Shown piece after piece: positions 1-9,108 of a DNA stretch of 64,000 bases. The position numbers and the translations under genes were made by a program. Below the pieces are notes generated by a model. That model saw only the letters and a program-made list of their open reading frames with translations. It was not told where the DNA came from and did not search any database. The DNA lies in assembly GCF_963931955.1 (NCBI RefSeq), contig NZ_OZ008337.1:1-64000 (forward strand). Reading direction: 5' to 3'. Each line of letters begins with the position of its first letter. Position 1 is the first letter of the stretch. Origin of the DNA: Wolbachia endosymbiont (group A) of Longitarsus flavicornis (GTDB lineage: Bacteria; Pseudomonadota; Alphaproteobacteria; Rickettsiales; Anaplasmataceae).

Positions 1-553
1 ACAGATTATATAAGTCTTTAAAAGCTTTAGGAGCTTTAGCCCTTGCCCCACTTAAAATGCTGGACATATTAGATAGATTTATTCCTTCTCTTTCTAGGGT
101 TTTTAAACATTGTGTTTTATTTCCTTCCCCATCAAACCACAGATCATATAAGTCTTTAAAAACTTTCGCAGCATTAGCTTTTGTTCCATGCAAGATACTG
201 GACACGTTGGATAGATTTATTCCTTTTTTTTTCAGAGTTTTTAAATATTGTGTTTTATTTCCTTCTCCATCAAACCACAGATCATATAAGTCTTTAAAAG
301 CTTTTTCAGCATTAGCTCCTGCTCCGCTTAAAATACTGGACATATTAGATAGATTTATTCTTTCTTTTTCTAGAGTTTTTAAATATTGTGTTTTATTTCC
401 TTGCTTATCGAACCACAGATTATATAAGTCTTTAAAAGCTTTTTCAGCATTAGCTCTTGCTTCACTCAAAATACTGGACATATTAGATAGATTTATTCCT
501 TTATTTTTTAGAACTTCTAGATACTTTATTCCTTCCCCTTTAATTAAAAAACC
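1..553 (-). repeat. 138-bp (46-residue) tandem coding repeats
   Basis: The marker ACAGAT(T/C)ATATAAGTC recurs at 1, 139, 277 and 415, exactly 138 bp apart, so each unit is 46 codons. The encoded unit has the pattern (I)NLSNMSSIL...A.A..AFKDLY.LWFD..GNKTQ.LKTL and is probably two or three helices. Three residues after SSIL vary between units (SEA, SGA, HGT). The array continues beyond the left edge. Confidence 0.9.
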
Positions 554-3238
554 CAAGAACTGATCAAATGCAGGTATACCTTCTTTACCAACTACACTTT
601 TAGCAAATTTAATTTCCTTATCAATGCCTTTATTTTGAATCTCCTGATAACTAGATCTATTATTTTTGATATCTTCTAAAAGCTTTTCCATTATTCCTTT
701 TGTAATAGGGCCAAATTCATTAGATTCTGACCAACGTAACGCTATTTCATGTAATTCTTCATAATTATATGGAACATTAGACTTATCTATCTCATTTCTA
801 ATAACACTATTCAATTCTTCTCTATTAGGTTGGTTAATCGCAAGTATTAGTTTATCTAAAAATTTCTCTTTTATTTCTTTTTCATTTTCATCAGAGAATC
901 TCCCTTCCTCTTTTTCTTTCTGCAAAGAAGGTGGAAGATTTAATAGACTTAAAAGCTTCTCTCTTGTTATTTCTTCTTGCGAAAATCGATAAAGACCATT
1001 TTCATTTATACACGAACAATTTCTTAAAATTTTATACTTTTTCTTTTGAATATCTATACTATCAAGTTTTAAAGGATAAAAATCTTTAGATTGCCCTTTT
1101 TTTAATCCCTTTTCTTCTGTAAGGTCTAGATCTGCATTAGTATAGATAATAAAATATTCTATATCTTCTCTTAATTTCTCAATAAAAAGCTTATCAATAG
1201 AAAATGTATTATCCTGTTGTTTAGAGGGAAATAACTGACTATAACCAACATTACTATTTGTATTATGAGCCTTTACGTAAGTAAATCTATCTTTATAATT
1301 GATAGTAATGCCATTAGATATATCACGGCTTTTTCCTTCAAAATTTATGAAAAACATATTTTTATGCAAGAACATGTCATGCAAGAAGAGCATCAATAAA
1401 TTGAATTCATATATAATTCCAGACACATAATTCTTAAGTTTTTTATCATTTTCTGGAGCTGTTAAATCACGTAATATTTTTTCTTGTAATGCTATATAAT
1501 CATCTTCAGTTGTACTATTTTTTTCCATTTCACTTTTAATAATACTATTCAGCTCTTCTCTACTGGGCTGATTAACTGCAAATACTAATTTATCTAAAAA
1601 TGCTTCTTTTATTTCTTTCTGAGAAAGTTTTCTTTCTTTTATTACTTTCTGCATAACAGATGAAAACTCTAATCGCTTTAAAAGTTCTTCTCTTGTTTTA
1701 TCTTGCGAAAATTGATAAAAACCACACCCCTGCGCATTATCATTTGTAAACAAAAAGTCTTTCAAAATGTCATATTTCTCCATATCTATGCTACTAAATT
1801 TAAAAGGGTAAAAATTTTTAAATCTTCCTTTTTTTAATTCCTTTTCTTCTGTAAAATCCAGGCATGAATCAGTATAGATGATAAGATATTCTATATTATT
1901 TAATAAACTATCTGATTTAGATATTAGATGTTTAACAAAACTATCAAAGTAATTATTAATAGAAAAACTTCGTTTTTCTTTAGTAAATAATCTAGCATAA
2001 CTAATACCATTATCTATATAATATTTGTCTACATTTTCAATTTGTATATGAATAGACTTCTTTTTATAACGAAGAACAATATTATTAAATTCATCAATTT
2101 CAGAATCTCCAAACGCTAATGATAATGAAGGATATTTATGTTTATATATAGACTCTCTAAGTGAGCAAAGCACCGACAAGTCTAATTGATACATAAGTCT
2201 AATCAGCTTATGAGGAATGCATCGATTAGTTTGATAAGCATTATGTAATTCATCCTGTCTAGGTTCATCTTGTAAATCACTAGGAAATTCTGAATCTTCA
2301 TTACTAGTGACATTGACATCCATGCGCGCCCATTTCGGTGCATTATTACCTTTGTCTGTAACAGAACGCCCACGTTTTCTACTCGTTTTACGATTTTTCT
2401 TACCTGGACTCCTTGAAGAACCACTTTGTTTATGTGAGGAATTTTCAATATCTCGTAATGGTATAGAAATGTAAGATTGAGAAATATTGTTTGAATTTAA
2501 ACCTATCACATTACCGTAAGCTTCCTCTCTAGAAACTTTTATGCTTCTCTTTATATCTTTTTCAATATTGCTAAGAAGTGGTACAAAATGGTTCCTGTAA
2601 TTCACTATATAAATAATATTATTACCTGCACCTACCTTACCTTTAGTAACATATAATCCATCTATCTCTTCATCTCTCAATTCTATAGTCCTAATTTTTA
2701 CGCCATACTTTTCACATATCATTTTTCCTTCAACTTCAGGTCTTCCCCATATAGCGTTTTCCAACTTTAGAATTTTTATTTCTGAACCAGAACTTGCATT
2801 TTTAATGTCTTCTGCAGTAAATTCAATACGCGGAATATATTCACAAAGTTCTTCAATTTCTACTTTTAAAGCATTATCCAACCATGAGCCTTCTTTTGAT
2901 TGATCAACTTGTTGTGCATATTGCTTACAACTTTCCCGCAAAGACTTTACACTAAATCCTTTACTACCTGTAATCAGACCTTTATCTTTTAGCTCATTCA
3001 ACCCTTGAGCTACGGAATCAAAGAAACAATCCCCTTCACCTACAGCAGCTCCTATTTTAAAGCCCTCAGGCAATTTCTTTCTTAGTATTTCTAAAAGTTG
3101 ATTAAGCTCCTTTTTCTCTTCATCCTTTGCATTTTTTATCTGACTAAAAATGGAAATAGGTTCTCTAGTAACAGACCTTTTTAGAGCGGCATCATTAGGT
3201 GATTTATCAGGTATGTCATTTACTTTTGCTTTAAACAT
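1..3238 (-). CDS. Giant OTU-domain effector/toxin, 3' end outside window
   Basis: This reading frame starts with ATG at 3238 and stays open for 1079 codons to the left edge, so the C-terminus is missing. Residues about 60-220 look like an OTU cysteine protease: GEGDCFFDS with candidate nucleophile Cys71, a WGRPE segment near 164, and candidate His217 in YRNHFVPL. Residues 279-291 are very basic (KKNRKTSRKRGR), like a nuclear localisation signal. Two related modules follow (about 390-575 and 630-815), each with an EY(L/F)IIYT core and a later FLDKL..A(V/I)NQP(S/N)REELNS segment. From about residue 895 there are 46-residue repeats. OTU enzymes usually cleave ubiquitin chains, so a secreted host-directed role is inferred. 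It diverges from cifA. Confidence 0.82.
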   Translation of the reverse strand, partial: MFKAKVNDIPDKSPNDAALKRSVTREPISIFSQIKNAKDEEKKELNQLLEILRKKLPEGFKIGAAVGEGDCFFDSVAQGLNELKDKGLITGSKGFSVKSLRESCKQYAQQVDQSKEGSWLDNALKVEIEELCEYIPRIEFTAEDIKNASSGSEIKILKLENAIWGRPEVEGKMICEKYGVKIRTIELRDEEIDGLYVTKGKVGAGNNIIYIVNYRNHFVPLLSNIEKDIKRSIKVSREEAYGNVIGLNSNNISQSYISIPLRDIENSSHKQSGSSRSPGKKNRKTSRKRGRSVTDKGNNAPKWARMDVNVTSNEDSEFPSDLQDEPRQDELHNAYQTNRCIPHKLIRLMYQLDLSVLCSLRESIYKHKYPSLSLAFGDSEIDEFNNIVLRYKKKSIHIQIENVDKYYIDNGISYARLFTKEKRSFSINNYFDSFVKHLISKSDSLLNNIEYLIIYTDSCLDFTEEKELKKGRFKNFYPFKFSSIDMEKYDILKDFLFTNDNAQGCGFYQFSQDKTREELLKRLEFSSVMQKVIKERKLSQKEIKEAFLDKLVFAVNQPSREELNSIIKSEMEKNSTTEDDYIALQEKILRDLTAPENDKKLKNYVSGIIYEFNLLMLFLHDMFLHKNMFFINFEGKSRDISNGITINYKDRFTYVKAHNTNSNVGYSQLFPSKQQDNTFSIDKLFIEKLREDIEYFIIYTNADLDLTEEKGLKKGQSKDFYPLKLDSIDIQKKKYKILRNCSCINENGLYRFSQEEITREKLLSLLNLPPSLQKEKEEGRFSDENEKEIKEKFLDKLILAINQPNREELNSVIRNEIDKSNVPYNYEELHEIALRWSESNEFGPITKGIMEKLLEDIKNNRSSYQEIQNKGIDKEIKFAKSVVGKEGIPAFDQFLGFLIKGEGIKYLEVLKNKGINLSNMSSILSEARANAEKAFKDLYNLWFDKQGNKTQYLKTLEKERINLSNMSSILSGAGANAEKAFKDLYDLWFDGEGNKTQYLKTLKKKGINLSNVSSILHGTKANAAKVFKDLYDLWFDGEGNKTQCLKTLEREGINLSNMSSILSGARAKAPKAFKDLYNL

Positions 3239-3394
3239 ATAAAACTCATCATATTAAACTTTTAGCAAGTTACTTAAAAAAAATCATCAAGGCAAGTTTT
3301 TTTTTATGACTAATAAAAGATTGGTATATATATTTATATTTTTTATTATTAAATTAGTAATATGATTTTACCTTTGCATAATTAACAAGCAAGC

Positions 3395-3596
3395 GTGAGA
3401 ACAATTTTCTTTGGAATCTTATGGTCTACCATGTGTACCGTTCGAACTTTTCTTTATAATAATTCTACCATACCACAAAGTCAGCTATATTAGCCTACTT
3501 TTACCACATTTAGATATGAACCAATTTGCTTGGCTTTGTTGCAACAATTTAAATCTTCTATTTTTATAACCTTATTTTTACGCGGCTTGTTCTCAC
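3395..3596. mobile_element. 202-bp element with terminal inverted repeats, left copy
   Basis: It is bounded by GTGAGAACA (3395-3403) and its exact complement TGTTCTCAC (3588-3596). A second, diverged copy of the whole unit lies at 63388-63589 in the opposite orientation, sharing for example the run around TCTTATGGTCTACCA and the run around CTATATTAGCCTACTTT. It occupies the middle of the 624-bp divergent intergenic region between the OTU gene and cifA; I see no gene in the rest of that region. It could be a MITE or a shared regulatory unit. Confidence 0.7.
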
Positions 3597-3862
3597 AAAT
3601 ATACGATCTTTTTTGCAATTTTAGGAAGAGTCAATAATTCAAATTTTTGTGGCACTAAAATAGACGTTTCTTTAGTTACAACAAGGTCTATTTTTTCGTA
3701 AATAAAAATGTTTTACAATTAATTATTAGAATGAAAATATCATACTTGGCTCTCAAGAAATTTCCTGTTGTGCAGTGGTAAGGTTTGGAGAAAAAGATTG
3801 GCTTGGCAACGATAATTTACTAGACTAAAGTTTATATTAAAATACAAAATGGGGTTGCGGGT

Positions 3863-5203
3863 ATGGAATCTAGCTTAGATCACAATTACAATAAAATACT
3901 TGATATATTAAAAGGTGCTATTAAAGACGACGATAATCAAGTTAAAGCGAGAAAACACCTTAGAGTAGAAAGATGGCTAAGGGTTTATATTCAATTAATT
4001 GAAGATTTTGATGAGGAAAAACTAAAATTTTTCTCTGATATATTCTCTGATAATTCTTGTTGGGATGGAATAAAATTAAAAAATAAAGCTGTTGGTGAAA
4101 GGCTAACTGAAGAAAAAAATAAAAACGGAAAAGAAAATCCGCTTGATCTTGCAGATAGACATTACTTGGCATGTAAATATTGTCTAGAAGATAAGATTCC
4201 TGGATTATTTGAACAAGTATTTATGAGATTTAAGAGAAGTGCCTTTGAAGAGGATGGATCTGATGATGATCTGAGAAGAGAATTATTGGAAAATATTGAA
4301 GAAACTAGCCCTATAGAAGCTTTCTGGTCTTTTCTTATTGATAAGCAGATTGGAAAACTAAACGAATATAAATCATTTGAAGGTTTGCAAAAATCTATAC
4401 AGATAAATTCTAATAAAAACTGGGAAGAAGGTATAGAGTTCTTCTATAATAAGTTGCACAATGATTCTAGTATTTCTAGTCAAGATAAAGATAATTTGTT
4501 AATTGAAGCAGCTTTATCTGCAGTAAAGGGTTACAAAGAAGTAGACACTATAGAGTTTTGCCTGTCCAAAATGGATGATGAACAAAAGAAAAAATTACTA
4601 GATAGAGATTATAAGGAAAATACTTATCATGCAGTATTGAATGTGCTAATAGATCAGTATTGTTTTGATTCTTTTATGGAATTAAGCCAATTGTCTAGTC
4701 AGCTTGAATGTGAACGTTACACAATCTTTTTATCTTCATTATCAGACCAAGTATTGAAGAATTTAGATCTGTCTGAGGAAACAAAAAAATGTATGATGAA
4801 TGTTTGGAAGCATATAGTAAAACATGAAACTCAAGATTGTGGAGAACAGTCTATTTTTCCTGTTTTCGTAGATTATTCAGTTACACGTACAATAGCAAAT
4901 TTAATTGTGGATCCAAGTAGACAGGAAGGAAGTAAAGAAGGAGTATTAGAGGAGGTATTAAAGCATGTAAATAACAAAGAAATGAGTGATGAAGAGATAA
5001 TAAAGGTTAAAGATTCTGTATTAAGAAAAATTCAGTTATTTCATGGAGGCAAAAAGTTGCAGTTAGGAGAACAAGTATTTTCTAAATTAGCTGAAGAAGC
5101 TTCTAAAGAGTCACTTCGTGAAGTTGGTGATACTTTGCCACAGTCAAGTCTCAGTCCAACTGATACCCCATATAATATAAAATCTTTAGGCCATAGCAAA
5201 TAG
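3863..5203 (+). CDS. cifA: Cytoplasmic incompatibility factor CifA, probably Type IV (CinA)
   Basis: This 446-residue soluble, mostly helical, charged protein has no signal peptide or membrane segment. I recognise it by its N-terminal pattern (NYNKILDILKGAIKDDD), its position directly before a two-nuclease CifB, and its resemblance to CinA of the Culex symbiont as I remember it. CifA proteins act in embryo rescue and, with CifB, in sperm modification. The ribosome site before ATG is weak (GGGGTTGCGGGT). The stop lies 9 bp before cifB, so the pair is one operon. The reading frame is uninterrupted, which suggests function is retained. Assignment to Type IV rather than II or III is by memory and less certain than the family. 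Confidence 0.88.
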   Translation: MESSLDHNYNKILDILKGAIKDDDNQVKARKHLRVERWLRVYIQLIEDFDEEKLKFFSDIFSDNSCWDGIKLKNKAVGERLTEEKNKNGKENPLDLADRHYLACKYCLEDKIPGLFEQVFMRFKRSAFEEDGSDDDLRRELLENIEETSPIEAFWSFLIDKQIGKLNEYKSFEGLQKSIQINSNKNWEEGIEFFYNKLHNDSSISSQDKDNLLIEAALSAVKGYKEVDTIEFCLSKMDDEQKKKLLDRDYKENTYHAVLNVLIDQYCFDSFMELSQLSSQLECERYTIFLSSLSDQVLKNLDLSEETKKCMMNVWKHIVKHETQDCGEQSIFPVFVDYSVTRTIANLIVDPSRQEGSKEGVLEEVLKHVNNKEMSDEEIIKVKDSVLRKIQLFHGGKKLQLGEQVFSKLAEEASKESLREVGDTLPQSSLSPTDTPYNIKSLGHSK

Positions 5204-5212
5204 GAGAATCAT

Positions 5213-7414
5213 ATGCCAAGAAATGTAAAGCCATTTGAATTGGTACAACTTCTGTTAATGGAAAATAGATCAAAAGATAAGTTTTTAGACTTTCAAGAAA
5301 GGTTTCAGTCATTTATTAGTCAGTCTCCTTCTTTTTTGCATTCAGTTGGAAAGCCAGGCTTTTTTCCTAGTTTCTTTTTTGGTATGTTTGCTACTGTATT
5401 AGACACAGAACTTGCTACTAAAATTAGTATCGAAAAACTTTATTTTCGTTTTGATGGTGATAGAACTTTAAAAATAGTTGTATTAACTGGTAAAAAGAAA
5501 TTGAAGTGTATAACAATTTCTGATGAGGCTAGTAATAACAAGCATCTAAAGTTTAGTGAAGAAGAATTAGAAAAAATAAAACAAGTGATAAGATTGACGC
5601 TATTTGATAGCTATGAAAAAGAAGAGCATAAAATAACAATTACAGGAAAAAAAGTAAAGTATAGAAAGGTTGATCCAGCTTTTAGTAAAAAGACTGACTA
5701 TTCACAAAAAATTTTTACAGAAATAGAAAAGACTCAAGACCGGCAAAACCTAGAGAGCTTAATTTCAAAATTGAATGATCAAAGTTCTAAAAAAGTAAAA
5801 GAGAACGCTGGAAAAGTGTTTGATTATATTACAAATGTTTATAAGAAGTATAAAAAAGAAGAAATTCCATTTAGTAGCAAAGAATCAAGTTATCATGGTT
5901 TTTTAGCTGGGTTTTTGATGAATTTCAAGTATCGTTTTCATCTAAAACTTTATCTCGAATTGTTTGCTGGAAAAGGTTACGCAGACATTATTTTACTTGT
6001 GCGCGGTTCTGATAAGTCGCTAAGCTCTATTCCCATTATTATTGAGCTTAAAGCAGGTACTGGTGAGATAAGTACAGTGATAAAAGCATTGAAGCAAGCA
6101 CAAGATTATGTTAAGGGCTCTTTTTCTAACTCTATAAGAATGATTACTATAGCTAATGAAGCTATTTGTGTAGGATTAAATTTTGAAATGGTTGATCATG
6201 GAAATGTTGGAATTGATGTAGAAAATTTTCTTAGTCGAGAAGGTAATTCTGTAATAGAAAAGTTACTTGGCACTGAAGCAGCGAATGCTGAGGTGATAAG
6301 AAAACAGCTAGAGTATCTTTACTATGGGATTGTTTGGAGCAATGGTGGAAGTGATAATATTAATTATGTCAGCAGAATGATCTTAGGTCAACTAGCACTT
6401 ATTCCTAATATTATTAAGCGTGAAAAGTTAGGTAAACATATTTTTATTTATGATCAAAACGATAAAATGGTTACTGGATCACAGACACGCTTAGAGGCAG
6501 CAAAAGAAAGTATTGCGGATTGTGTTACAACTATAGTGCTAACTGTAGGTAAGAAGGTGCTTATACTCAACATAAATGAAAAAAATAAATTTGTATTGAG
6601 AGTGCCAGCCAATAAAGGAATTCCTATTGAAAATATTAGAGGAATTCAAAACGTTAATGACATACAGATACAAGAAATAACCTGTAACTTATACAGTACA
6701 CCTAGTAATAAGAATCCATTTGATCAGTACTGTGATGAGAATAAGGGGATTACAGTAAATACGTATAACTCATTGGACAAATACAAAAGAGATAAAGAAA
6801 TTTTACAAGGTAATTTTACTCCAATTATGGAAAATAAAAAATTTAAAGCAGCTTTGAGCAAAGCTATAAAGTCTGGTAAATATGATGATTACAAAAAACT
6901 ATTTGAAGAAATTTCTCGTATATTACATCCTTTCAAATCATTAATAAGCAATGAGGCTACATTTCAAGCTGTATTGCATGGTTTATTTAGTAGCTACGGT
7001 GACGATAATATAAAAGTTATTACTGAATTTCAAATAGGTGGTGGAGAGAAGTTGGATGTTATGTTGGTTATAAATGCTACTGATGAAAAAGAAGAATACC
7101 CTCCAGTTGGAATAGAGCTAAAATTTGCTAAGAAAGGAGAATTAGATAAAAAAGAAAAAGAGGCTAAGGACCAGTTGACAAGATATAAAGAAGGTGAAGC
7201 GTATAAGGTAATTACTGATGCCGGCAAAGTGAAACTGATATATGCTGTTTTTAATAAAGGTGCAACAGATGAAGGTTCCCTTATAAAAATTGGTAATGAG
7301 TTTGTAGAGGTAGATGTAAGACATAGTTCTGTGGTTGCTCTTGGTCAACAGTCAGGTAGTCTCCAACAACCTTATGCTCAACAAGCGGGTCAATCTCGAG
7401 CAGTTAATCAGTGA
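5213..7414 (+). CDS. cifB: CifB with two PD-(D/E)XK nuclease domains (CinB type)
   Basis: This 733-residue CI effector is preceded by an AGGAGAAT ribosome site. Two nuclease-like domains are visible. In the first, Asp258 (GYADIILL) precedes Glu278 and Lys280 in IIELK. In the second, Asp615 (EKLDVML) precedes Glu635 and Lys637 in GIELK. Both triads are complete, so DNA cleavage is plausible in each domain. There is no C-terminal Ulp1-like deubiquitinase, which separates it from Type I CidB. The known role of the family is to modify sperm so that embryos of uninfected mothers die; CifA binds and counteracts it. No frameshift or early stop is present, unlike many decayed cifB genes. Confidence 0.9.
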   Translation: MPRNVKPFELVQLLLMENRSKDKFLDFQERFQSFISQSPSFLHSVGKPGFFPSFFFGMFATVLDTELATKISIEKLYFRFDGDRTLKIVVLTGKKKLKCITISDEASNNKHLKFSEEELEKIKQVIRLTLFDSYEKEEHKITITGKKVKYRKVDPAFSKKTDYSQKIFTEIEKTQDRQNLESLISKLNDQSSKKVKENAGKVFDYITNVYKKYKKEEIPFSSKESSYHGFLAGFLMNFKYRFHLKLYLELFAGKGYADIILLVRGSDKSLSSIPIIIELKAGTGEISTVIKALKQAQDYVKGSFSNSIRMITIANEAICVGLNFEMVDHGNVGIDVENFLSREGNSVIEKLLGTEAANAEVIRKQLEYLYYGIVWSNGGSDNINYVSRMILGQLALIPNIIKREKLGKHIFIYDQNDKMVTGSQTRLEAAKESIADCVTTIVLTVGKKVLILNINEKNKFVLRVPANKGIPIENIRGIQNVNDIQIQEITCNLYSTPSNKNPFDQYCDENKGITVNTYNSLDKYKRDKEILQGNFTPIMENKKFKAALSKAIKSGKYDDYKKLFEEISRILHPFKSLISNEATFQAVLHGLFSSYGDDNIKVITEFQIGGGEKLDVMLVINATDEKEEYPPVGIELKFAKKGELDKKEKEAKDQLTRYKEGEAYKVITDAGKVKLIYAVFNKGATDEGSLIKIGNEFVEVDVRHSSVVALGQQSGSLQQPYAQQAGQSRAVNQ

Positions 7415-7421
7415 TCTAGTC

Positions 7422-7663
7422 GGGAATGTTCAAAAAAGCATATGCGTCAAGTTAAGGAAATATTGCCCAATATAGCAACATTTAAAGGGGTATCTTATTT
7501 GTTAAATTTACTTTTCGAGGAGGTTTTGATCTAAAATAAAATAATTTTTTTAGAAAAATCCATAAACTATTAGCTTTATTGCTTACTATCTAAAATAGTT
7601 TTTACCATTTCCCTTTATACTACTTTCCCTTAACTTGACGCGTATGCTTTTTTGAACATTCCC
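7422..7663. mobile_element. 242-bp MITE-like element with ~37-bp inverted repeats
   Basis: Both ends read GGGAATGTTCAAAAAAGCAT inward, continuing into GCGTCAAGTTAAGG with one internal mismatch. The interior is AT-rich and non-coding. A single matching end recurs at 8816-8851 and a degenerate whole copy at about 61568-61700. It starts 8 bp after the cifB stop codon, so it could also form the 3' hairpin of the cif transcript. Confidence 0.75.
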
Positions 7664-7680
7664 ACTCTTGCTATCCTTTC

Positions 7681-7908
7681 TCAACTTGAGCTATTTAAAA
7701 CTTTCATAGCCGCAGAATCAACACCATTTTTAACTTCAACATTGCTAAGTACTGTATTTGCTTTATACGAACAGTAACATCCTACTGCAAGAAAAGTTAA
7801 TGCGGCTACAGCAAGTGAAATACATATTGCTAAATAAGGTATTGTTAAAATTGCACCAACAGCAAATACCCCAGATAATAAAAAAGAAACAGAGGCGTAA
7901 TTACTTGC
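7681..7908 (-). pseudogene. C-terminal remnant of a small membrane protein
   Basis: On the minus strand a frame of about 75 codons ends with TGA at 7681-7683. It encodes two hydrophobic helices (VSFLLSGVFAVGAILTIPY and LAICISLAVAALTFLAVG) followed by a short polar tail. A stop codon cuts it off upstream, and a related-looking stretch continues in another frame, so I read it as the end of a broken gene. The architecture resembles other Wolbachia proteins with a paired-helix C-terminus in this window. Confidence 0.45.
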
Positions 7909-7990
7909 CTTTTACAGAATTTCTTGACTTCCCTGCTGAAACATGTAATAATTAATTTATTATTTATATAGGTAATTATATGATCGGTTA

Positions 7991-8749
7991 TTGGACGCAA
8001 TAAAAAATGATGGTGACGTTGCTGGAATTCTACAAGGAGCTTCAAAAGATGATTTCCTGAATGTTTTTAGAGAAAAGCAACATGGTAGTAGTAATGCACT
8101 GCTTGGCGAGTTTGAAGATGAAGGGGAAGCCTTGAAAGTTGTTTTTAATGTGGCTAAAGAGAAAAATGTATTAAAAGAAATTGTAACTGATGAGATTTGC
8201 TCTGTTATTTATAATAGTACAGAAATTTATGCCTCACTGATTGACTTGATTATGGCTCCTAACTCCCCATGTATAAGATATTTAAATGTAATTGAGGAAA
8301 GTTGTGGGTTAGAAGCATTTTGGAAGGTTATAAGCAAAGATGATCGTGGACACATTAAAGATGCTTTAGGAAGAGTTAAAAATCAGAATATGCTAGACAA
8401 AATTTGTCAAGTTGAAAAGAGCATGTCTAAAGCAGTGAAAGAAAACTCACCTAGTAACGGAAGTGCGACGCAGCCTCTAAAAAACGAAGCAAAAACTAAA
8501 CAAGCAACTAGTAAAGCAATGATAACTGGTGGTGTTTGTGGTGTCATAGCTGCATTAGCAGTCATTGGTGGATGTTTTGCTTTCGGTGTTCAATTACCAA
8601 TGTTGGCTTTAATTGGCATAGCTGTGGCTGCTGCTTTGGTAGTTGGGATTGTTGCTGGCGTTATTACATATGCAATATCAGAACCTAGTAATAAACTAGA
8701 TGAACCAGACTCAAACAAAGTAGCGAGTGACCTTACCCAGAAAAAGTAG
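7991..8749 (+). CDS. Hypothetical protein with C-terminal paired membrane helices
   Basis: No function is recognised. The frame opens after a stop at 7973-7975 with no ATG; TTG at 7991 is the only plausible start, so the protein (252 residues) may be N-terminally truncated. Residues 1-165 are soluble and helical. Residues about 178-230 hold two membrane helices ending in GVITYAISEPSNKLDEP, a tail resembling that of the ankyrin protein at 35952-37487. The topology suggests a tail-anchored protein with the bulk on one face. It lies between two MITE-like ends downstream of cifB. Confidence 0.65.
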   Translation: MDAIKNDGDVAGILQGASKDDFLNVFREKQHGSSNALLGEFEDEGEALKVVFNVAKEKNVLKEIVTDEICSVIYNSTEIYASLIDLIMAPNSPCIRYLNVIEESCGLEAFWKVISKDDRGHIKDALGRVKNQNMLDKICQVEKSMSKAVKENSPSNGSATQPLKNEAKTKQATSKAMITGGVCGVIAALAVIGGCFAFGVQLPMLALIGIAVAAALVVGIVAGVITYAISEPSNKLDEPDSNKVASDLTQKK

Positions 8750-8815
8750 AGAGAAAGTTAAGACGTTTTTGGAGTAAAATAAAACGTTTTTTCAAAGAGG
8801 TGTAATATGACAAAT

Positions 8816-8851
8816 GGGAATGTTCAAAAAAGCATACGCGTCAAGTTAAGG
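8816..8851. repeat. Solo end of the 242-bp MITE-like element
   Basis: The run GGGAATGTTCAAAAAAGCAT followed by ACGCGTCAAGTTAAGG matches the ends of the element at 7422-7663. No partner end is visible nearby. The remaining intergenic DNA between 8750 and 9052 shows no other gene or structure that I can support. Confidence 0.65.
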
Positions 8852-9052
8852 GGAAGTTGTTTTAAATGTTAAGTGATAGCCATAGAGATTCTTCTTAAGA
8901 GGTTATCTTGGCGCTTATGATCTTTCAAGCATACCACTAGCTTTAAGATTTTTTAGGTCAGTCGCCTATATTAATAGGAACACCTACCTCAAGTAGATTC
9001 TTCACCAACTCTTGAAATTCAGCTAACTTTAATAGACTTTAGCATAAAAAGG

Positions 9053-9081
9053 TTGAACATTTCTTCAGAATTGTGTATAAT
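9053..9081 (+). promoter_or_regulatory. Promoter of the Rpn nuclease gene
   Basis: TTGAAC (9053-9058) and TATAAT (9076-9081) are separated by exactly 17 bp, 27 bp before the ATG. The same leader recurs before the interrupted Rpn gene at 27466, which supports a promoter carried with the gene. Confidence 0.7.
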
Positions 9082-9108
9082 TATTAATGCTTTTTAGGTT
9101 AATTTCCT

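Noticed and set aside
1..553. CRISPR array or TALE-like DNA-binding repeats
   Set aside because: The 138-bp units are coding with no unique spacers. TALE repeats are 33-35 residues and follow a different consensus; only a loose resemblance of a two-helix unit with variable residues was seen.
57..563. A 168-residue plus-strand repeat protein
   Set aside because: It is the antisense reading of the 46-residue repeats of the OTU gene; the minus-strand frame is much longer and has coherent domains.
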